Of a stretch of 64,000 nucleotides of DNA, positions 59,505 to 64,000 are shown in pieces (the first letter of the stretch is position 1; each line of letters begins with the position of its first letter). The stretch covers positions 186,001 to 250,000 of the forward strand of contig NZ_MACF01000119.1 of assembly GCF_001884045.1 (NCBI RefSeq), read 5' to 3'. Source of the stretch: Bacillus mobilis (lineage in GTDB: Bacteria > Bacillota > Bacilli > Bacillales > Bacillaceae_G). The notes below the pieces were generated by a model. That model was given only the letters and a program-made list of their open reading frames with translations. It was not told the origin of the DNA and ran no database searches. The position numbers and the translations under genes were made by a program.

Positions 59505-60038
59505 CTATAATTCATCAGGAGCTATATTAAATTCAAAATAAGATAAGGTACGTCCACTATAATCAACATCATGAGTATATGTAAAACCTAACTTTCGTAA
59601 AAGATTTTTCGAATTGTCATTTGCTATTTTCACCCTAGCAATTATTCTTTTTACATCCATCGTCTCTTTTGCATATTGAATAGAAGCCCCTGCTGCTTCT
59701 GACGCATATCCATTTCCCCAATACTCCTGATCAAGTAGATACATAATCTCTATTTCATCAGTTTCATCCACTTTTCTTAAACCACAATGTCCTAAAAGCT
59801 TTCCTGTTTCACTATTGAATAACAACCATACACCGAAATTATACTGTTCCCAATGTAATATAAGCTTACTAATATAATCATTTGCTTCTTCTTTTGACAT
59901 TCCTCTTGATTTAGCAAGCCATTTGCCAACAGCTTCTTTCTTTAATATGTTATAAAATTGATCAACATATTCTATAGTTGGTTTTCTCATGAACAATCTT
60001 TTTGTACATACTACTTCCTTTTCTTCAAACATAAACAT
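59505..60038 (-). CDS. GNAT family N-acetyltransferase (RimJ/RimL type)
   Basis: About 177 residues. VCTKRLFMRKPTIEYVDQFYNIL, GHCGLRKVDETDEIEIMYLLDQEYWGNGYASEAAGASIQYAKETMDVKRIIARVKIANDNSKNLLRKLGFTY is the Acetyltransf_3 pattern, with WGNGYA as CoA loop. Members acetylate ribosomal protein N-termini or small molecules. Three in-frame ATGs lie close to the GGAGGGG site; the second gives the best spacing. Substrate unknown. Confidence 0.87.
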   Translation of the reverse strand: MFMFEEKEVVCTKRLFMRKPTIEYVDQFYNILKKEAVGKWLAKSRGMSKEEANDYISKLILHWEQYNFGVWLLFNSETGKLLGHCGLRKVDETDEIEIMYLLDQEYWGNGYASEAAGASIQYAKETMDVKRIIARVKIANDNSKNLLRKLGFTYTHDVDYSGRTLSYFEFNIAPDEL

Positions 60039-60108
60039 CATTCCCCTCCAAATGCTTAATACAGACTAGTAAATTATACCACGGACTATTTCTCTAACTT
60101 TAAATAAG

Positions 60109-60143
60109 AAAAACAGACTATCACACATGTGAAGTCTGTTTTT
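60109..60143 (-). terminator. intrinsic terminator of the ykfB-ykfC-oppA unit
   Basis: Stem AAAAACAGACT / AGTCTGTTTTT with 13-base loop, nine bases after the oppA-like stop. Confidence 0.87.
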
Positions 60144-60151
60144 CCATACTT

Positions 60152-61774
60152 TTATTTTTGTACATCTGCCCATTTTAAACTTGTTGCCGGACCGAATTGA
60201 TGTACATACAAATCTTTCACATATGGTTTTTGTAAGTATGATAATCCGCGCTGGAATACCGGTGCTATTACTGCATCATCTAGCAGCATTTTTTCCGCAT
60301 CTTGCATTGCTTTCCAACGAGCTGTCTCATCATTACCTAATTCTGTTTTAATCTTCTTAATTAACGCGTCATATTCCGGATTTGCATATTCTGTATTGTT
60401 TACACTGCTTCCAGAAAGGAATACTTCTAAATAAGTCATTGGATCTGGATAATCCGGCAACCAACGTGATAACGACATTTCATATTCTTTCTTCTTCTCT
60501 AACGCCAGTTTTTGCGTATGTGGTTGTAATTTTACATTTACTTTTAAGCCTGGTAAGTTTTTCTCTAGCTCTTCTTTAATGTATTCTCCTACTTTTTTGA
60601 AGTTTTCTAAGTCATAGTTTAATAACTCAAGCGTCACTTCATTTGTACCTGTTTCTTGCTTCGCCTTTTCCCAATATTCTTTCGCCTGTTTTACATCTGT
60701 CTTATTAAACTCACCAGCCGTACTTCTAAAGTCTTTTTTATCTGGACCTTTTAAAAATCCTTTTGGCACGTAATAGTTTGCAGCTACCGAACCATCATTT
60801 AAAAATGAAGTTGCAAGCCCTTTCTTATCAAACACTGTACTTAGCGCGAGCCTTGCATTTTTATTTTTAAGAATCGGTACATTTTCATTGAATCGGAAGA
60901 AGTACATAACCGGATCTGTATACTGTTTTAGTTCTTTATTATTTTTATATTTATCTACGAATTCTGTTGAAATGACAGCTCTATCAACTTTATCTGTTTC
61001 ATATAAATTTACCGCGGTTGAAATTTCTTTAACGATTTGATAATTTACTTCATCAAGCTTCACTTCTTTTTTATCCCAATACTTATCGTTTTTCTTCATT
61101 GTAAAACTCGCTTCATGCTTCCAATCAGATAATGTAAACGGCCCATTATATACCGCTTTATTTGCTTCTAATCCGTATTTATCCCCTTGTTCTTTCGCAT
61201 ATTTTTCATTAATTGGATAGAAAGACGGTAAAATAAGTAGTTTCGTAAAATACGGTACAGGATGTTCTAACTCTACTACGAACGTTTTATCATCCTTCGC
61301 TTTCACTCCTAATTCCTCTAGCCCTAGTTGTTTCTTATTTATTTTCTCCGCATTTTTCACATCGTACGCAATATATGCATATTGAGAAGCTGTATCCGGA
61401 TTAATAAGCTGCTTCCAAGCGTATACGTAATCTTGTGCTGTTACTGGATCTCCATTAGACCATTTCGCATCACGCAAGTGGAATGTATAAGTTTTTCCAT
61501 CTTGACTCACTTCATATTTTTGTGCTCCAGCTTCAATCAGTTCATCATTTTTCGATAAACGGAATAATCCTTCCATTACGTTATTCAAAACGTTAAACGA
61601 TACCGCATCTGTTACTTTCCCTGAATGTAACGACGGAATTTCACCCGTTTCTAGTAACTGTAATACTTTCTTCTCATCTTTCGGCTTTGTCGTTGTTTTT
61701 TCTTTTGCGCAGCCAACTAAAAATGAAGAAACTAAGAGTGTACTAACTAATGAGTAACGAACAACTTTTTTCAT
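60152..61774 (-). CDS. peptide ABC transporter substrate-binding lipoprotein (OppA/DppE-like)
   Basis: 540 residues. Lipobox LVGC (Cys22) then the SBP_bac_5 fold with SWNVLNNVMEGLFRLSK-like start (SFNVLNNVMEGLFRL), YTFHLRDAKWSNGDPVTAQDYVYAWKQLINP and a C-terminal SRWLPDYPDPMTYLEVFLSGSSVNN. It binds oligopeptides outside the membrane. As last gene after YkfB and YkfC it likely captures murein tripeptides or dipeptides for recycling; the permease and ATPases are not in this window. Gap of 20 bases to ykfC. Confidence 0.9.
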   Translation of the reverse strand: MKKVVRYSLVSTLLVSSFLVGCAKEKTTTKPKDEKKVLQLLETGEIPSLHSGKVTDAVSFNVLNNVMEGLFRLSKNDELIEAGAQKYEVSQDGKTYTFHLRDAKWSNGDPVTAQDYVYAWKQLINPDTASQYAYIAYDVKNAEKINKKQLGLEELGVKAKDDKTFVVELEHPVPYFTKLLILPSFYPINEKYAKEQGDKYGLEANKAVYNGPFTLSDWKHEASFTMKKNDKYWDKKEVKLDEVNYQIVKEISTAVNLYETDKVDRAVISTEFVDKYKNNKELKQYTDPVMYFFRFNENVPILKNKNARLALSTVFDKKGLATSFLNDGSVAANYYVPKGFLKGPDKKDFRSTAGEFNKTDVKQAKEYWEKAKQETGTNEVTLELLNYDLENFKKVGEYIKEELEKNLPGLKVNVKLQPHTQKLALEKKKEYEMSLSRWLPDYPDPMTYLEVFLSGSSVNNTEYANPEYDALIKKIKTELGNDETARWKAMQDAEKMLLDDAVIAPVFQRGLSYLQKPYVKDLYVHQFGPATSLKWADVQK

Positions 61775-61794
61775 TTGAAAACCCCCTTTATTTT

Positions 61795-62796
61795 TTAAGG
61801 TAAGTAACGACGAGCACCAGCGTATTCTTCTATATATCCTGGTGTATTTAGCGGTATAATCTCTACCGATCTTTCAGCTCTCGGTGAGTGAATCATATTT
61901 CCATCACCAATATACATAGCAACATGGTGAACACTACCTTTTCCTTGATCATGTGCGAAGAAAATTAAATCTCCTTTTTGTAAGTTTTCTTTATCAACCG
62001 CAACTCCATTTCTCGATTGCGGACCAGAATCTCGCGGAATAGTAATACCGTGCGATTTATAAATTGTATGTGTAAATCCAGAGCAATCAAATCCAAAACC
62101 ACTTGTACCAGCCCATATATATGGTAATCCTAAAAACATCTTCCCTGTGTTTATTAAATCATCAGCCGCCGGAGTTGGAATATCATTTTGAGAGCGATAA
62201 ACCGTTCCATCATTTTTTCGTAGCCAAGCTTTTTGCCCATTTGGTAACAACACGCGGTATGAAATTGTATCTTCACTAAGTAGTGGCAGTCGCGTATTAT
62301 AGCTCACTTCAAGCGATTTATGTTTTTCAGAAGGATTTATATATAAAATGGCTGTCGGTTTCGTTACTAAAACGAAAGGTTCGTTTGTTTTATCTGCAAA
62401 TTCTTGATTAAATGTTAACTGTTTTTCAGGCATCCAACCTGGATAACCTTCTTCATTACGTGGTGTTGGCTGACCATGGACTAGCACTTTCACCCAGTCC
62501 CCTTTTTTATCAACAACCGTTACTTCTTGACCTAATAACGCTTGCGTTTCTAATTTATTTGCATTTGTTAACCAAAGCTTCTCATCAAGCGTCATTGATT
62601 TCGTCCACTTCCACAAATCAACTGGATTTGTAGCACTCGGTACATCAATTGGCCGTAATGAATCAGGTGCAGTCCAAAGTGTTGCAGCAGATACATCGAT
62701 AAATGCTTTACTATCCTTCTTCTCTTCAGCATGTGTTGATGTAAACGATGAAAATATAAATAAAGTTGTTAAAAATGCAGTTCCTACTCTTTTCAT
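61795..62796 (-). CDS. ykfC: gamma-D-glutamyl-L-diamino acid endopeptidase YkfC (NlpC/P60)
   Basis: 333 residues. Signal peptide about 1-23; two bacterial SH3 domains (about 30-130 and 135-205); NlpC/P60 domain with catalytic Cys in FGFDCSGFTHTIY near residue 238, His in VHHVAMYIGDGNMIHSP near 291 and a third polar His near 303. It cuts between D-Glu and the diamino acid in muropeptides that carry free L-Ala. The B. cereus YkfC structure is known. Works with YkfB and the binding protein on either side. Confidence 0.93.
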   Translation of the reverse strand: MKRVGTAFLTTLFIFSSFTSTHAEEKKDSKAFIDVSAATLWTAPDSLRPIDVPSATNPVDLWKWTKSMTLDEKLWLTNANKLETQALLGQEVTVVDKKGDWVKVLVHGQPTPRNEEGYPGWMPEKQLTFNQEFADKTNEPFVLVTKPTAILYINPSEKHKSLEVSYNTRLPLLSEDTISYRVLLPNGQKAWLRKNDGTVYRSQNDIPTPAADDLINTGKMFLGLPYIWAGTSGFGFDCSGFTHTIYKSHGITIPRDSGPQSRNGVAVDKENLQKGDLIFFAHDQGKGSVHHVAMYIGDGNMIHSPRAERSVEIIPLNTPGYIEEYAGARRYLP

Positions 62797-62835
62797 ACAT
62801 ATCCCCCTTAAAAGATAGTTTACTAGTCTCTTCTC

Positions 62836-63888
62836 CTAAGATTTACTATTCACTGTCGATTGAAGGTTTACCTTTGACCCTGAATAAATCATTCCTTCCG
62901 GTTCTTCCATTAACCAAAGTGGTGCATCTAGATCAAAGTAATGAATATTAGGGTGTGCAGCAGCTAAATGGGCTACAGCGCTAACGGAAGTGGAAGATTC
63001 CATCATACTACCGACCATACATTTTATACCCGCTGCTTCAGCGATATCGGCAATACGCCACGCTTCACGTATGCCACCACATTTCATTAATTTAATATTG
63101 AGTAAGTCTGCATATCCTCCTTGAACAATTTTCAATGCATCACTCGCTGAAAATATGCTTTCATCTGCCATAATGGGCGTTTGCACATGGTCTTTGACGT
63201 ACTTTAATCCATCCCAATCTTTCGCATGAACAGGTTGTTCAATAAATTCGATATTTAAATTACGATTTTCCATCTCTTTAATAATCGTAACCGCTTCTTT
63301 TGGATTCCACCCTTGATTTGCATCTAATCGTAACGTCGTATTTTTTGGTACATTATTTCGAATCGCTTCAATACGTTCTAAATCTAAATGAGCAGATTTC
63401 CCCACTTTAATTTTTAAAGTTTGAAATCCTTTTTCTACATGTTGCTTTGCCTCTTTTGCCATAACGAAAGGCTCATCTACACTCACCGTAATGTCTGTGT
63501 GAATTTCTTTCTTCCCGCCTAATAATGCGTAAAGTGGAACGTTTTGATATTGACAATACACATCATATAAAGCGATATCTACTGCCGCTTTCGCACTTGG
63601 GTTTCCAACACAACTCATTTGAATGTGCTGTAGTAACTGTTGAAACTGAATAATATCTTGACCAATTAAACAGGAACGCATCGGTCCTAAAATTGCTGCT
63701 TCAATCCCATTAGCAAAATCACCCGTAATAACTGGTGTTGCGGCTGCTGCCCCCTTGCCAACAATTCCTTCATCTGTATGAATATATACATCTATACTTT
63801 CTATTTCGGTTACAGTACGAAGCGCCGTTTTAAACGGTGTATGAAGATTTACATGCCTACGAATTACTTTTACATCAGTAATTTTCAT
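62836..63888 (-). CDS. ykfB: L-Ala-D/L-Glu epimerase
   Basis: 350 residues of the enolase superfamily. FQTLKIKVGK near residue 160 gives the KxK catalytic lysine, metal ligands in RLDANQGWN near 190, IEFIEQPV near 215 and MADESIF near 240, then LLNIKLMKCGG near 265 with the opposite Lys. Converts L-Ala-D-Glu to L-Ala-L-Glu so that murein peptides can be degraded. The ATG at 63888 is nine bases after AAAGG; the longer frame is rejected. First gene of the unit. Confidence 0.92.
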   Translation of the reverse strand: MKITDVKVIRRHVNLHTPFKTALRTVTEIESIDVYIHTDEGIVGKGAAAATPVITGDFANGIEAAILGPMRSCLIGQDIIQFQQLLQHIQMSCVGNPSAKAAVDIALYDVYCQYQNVPLYALLGGKKEIHTDITVSVDEPFVMAKEAKQHVEKGFQTLKIKVGKSAHLDLERIEAIRNNVPKNTTLRLDANQGWNPKEAVTIIKEMENRNLNIEFIEQPVHAKDWDGLKYVKDHVQTPIMADESIFSASDALKIVQGGYADLLNIKLMKCGGIREAWRIADIAEAAGIKCMVGSMMESSTSVSAVAHLAAAHPNIHYFDLDAPLWLMEEPEGMIYSGSKVNLQSTVNSKS

Positions 63889-64000
63889 ATTGTTCATCCT
63901 TTCGTTCTCTGACAAAGTAGATCATTAATTCCCAATTTTTTTGGAGCAATAAATCTCCTCTTTCACTTACCTTTCATGCAAGAAATTAATGTGAAATAAA

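Overview
The window is chromosomal DNA of a Bacillus cereus group bacterium (B. cereus, thuringiensis or anthracis type). It is AT-rich, with strong GGAGG ribosome binding sites, many TTG/GTG starts and compact U-tailed terminators. Gene families typical of the group are present: a GH25 lysozyme with an amidase-type wall-binding tail, an SLH-anchored metallohydrolase, two AA10 chitin-active LPMOs, HelD, a manganese-type pyrophosphatase, and YkfB/YkfC murein peptide recycling. No rRNA, tRNA, CRISPR array, prophage or intact insertion sequence was seen.

Layout. 1-9.3 kb: DUF4181 membrane proteins, NUDIX, PP2C and HIT proteins; an OpuA-type glycine betaine importer whose binding protein is divergent; a second-type ClpP downstream of an ECF-like sigma factor; ferredoxin plus RpiA. 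9.4-23.3 kb: a four-module LPMO, a glycosyltransferase, a SUMF1-like protein, small kinase and phosphotransferase genes, methyltransferase, GNATs, the SLH-MBL protein with DUF3006, GH25 lysozyme, a beta-lactamase-like hydrolase, and a PadR/HAAS pair with a tandem operator. 23.4-41.6 kb: HelD, CPBP protease, RecQ, several small uncharacterised proteins (one extremely rich in Cys, Arg and Asp), a 680-bp non-coding stretch with two structured-RNA candidates, an orphan HExxH protein, M3 peptidase, PpaC, a single-domain LPMO, and the end of an IS200/IS605-type element.

41.7-52.7 kb is the most coherent block: a hydroxyproline-type catabolic cluster. An AGCS transporter is followed by aldehyde dehydrogenase, a DapA-family enzyme, two proline-racemase-family proteins and a D-amino-acid oxidase-like flavoprotein on the minus strand. 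A sigma-54 activator and three further redox subunits lie on the plus strand. Both arms have textbook -24/-12 promoters. Together the enzymes would take trans-4-hydroxy-L-proline through cis-4-hydroxy-D-proline, pyrroline-hydroxy-carboxylate and alpha-ketoglutarate semialdehyde to alpha-ketoglutarate. The racemase paralogue has lost both catalytic cysteines.

52.7-64 kb: a DUF1836 regulator with matching 12-bp palindromes beside a divergent DUF2653 operon; an RSH-like protein with an intact ppGpp-hydrolase HD site and a degenerate synthetase domain; DedA; DinB-like; a solitary DltD; a GNAT; and the ykfB-ykfC-oppA operon for recycling of cell wall peptides.

No wholly new defence or mobile system is evident. 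The best leads are the RSH paralogue, the dead racemase inside the sigma-54 cluster, the sigma factor/ClpP pair, the Cys/Arg/Asp peptide and the RNA candidates. Start sites were often moved inward from the longest frame to fit ribosome binding sites.
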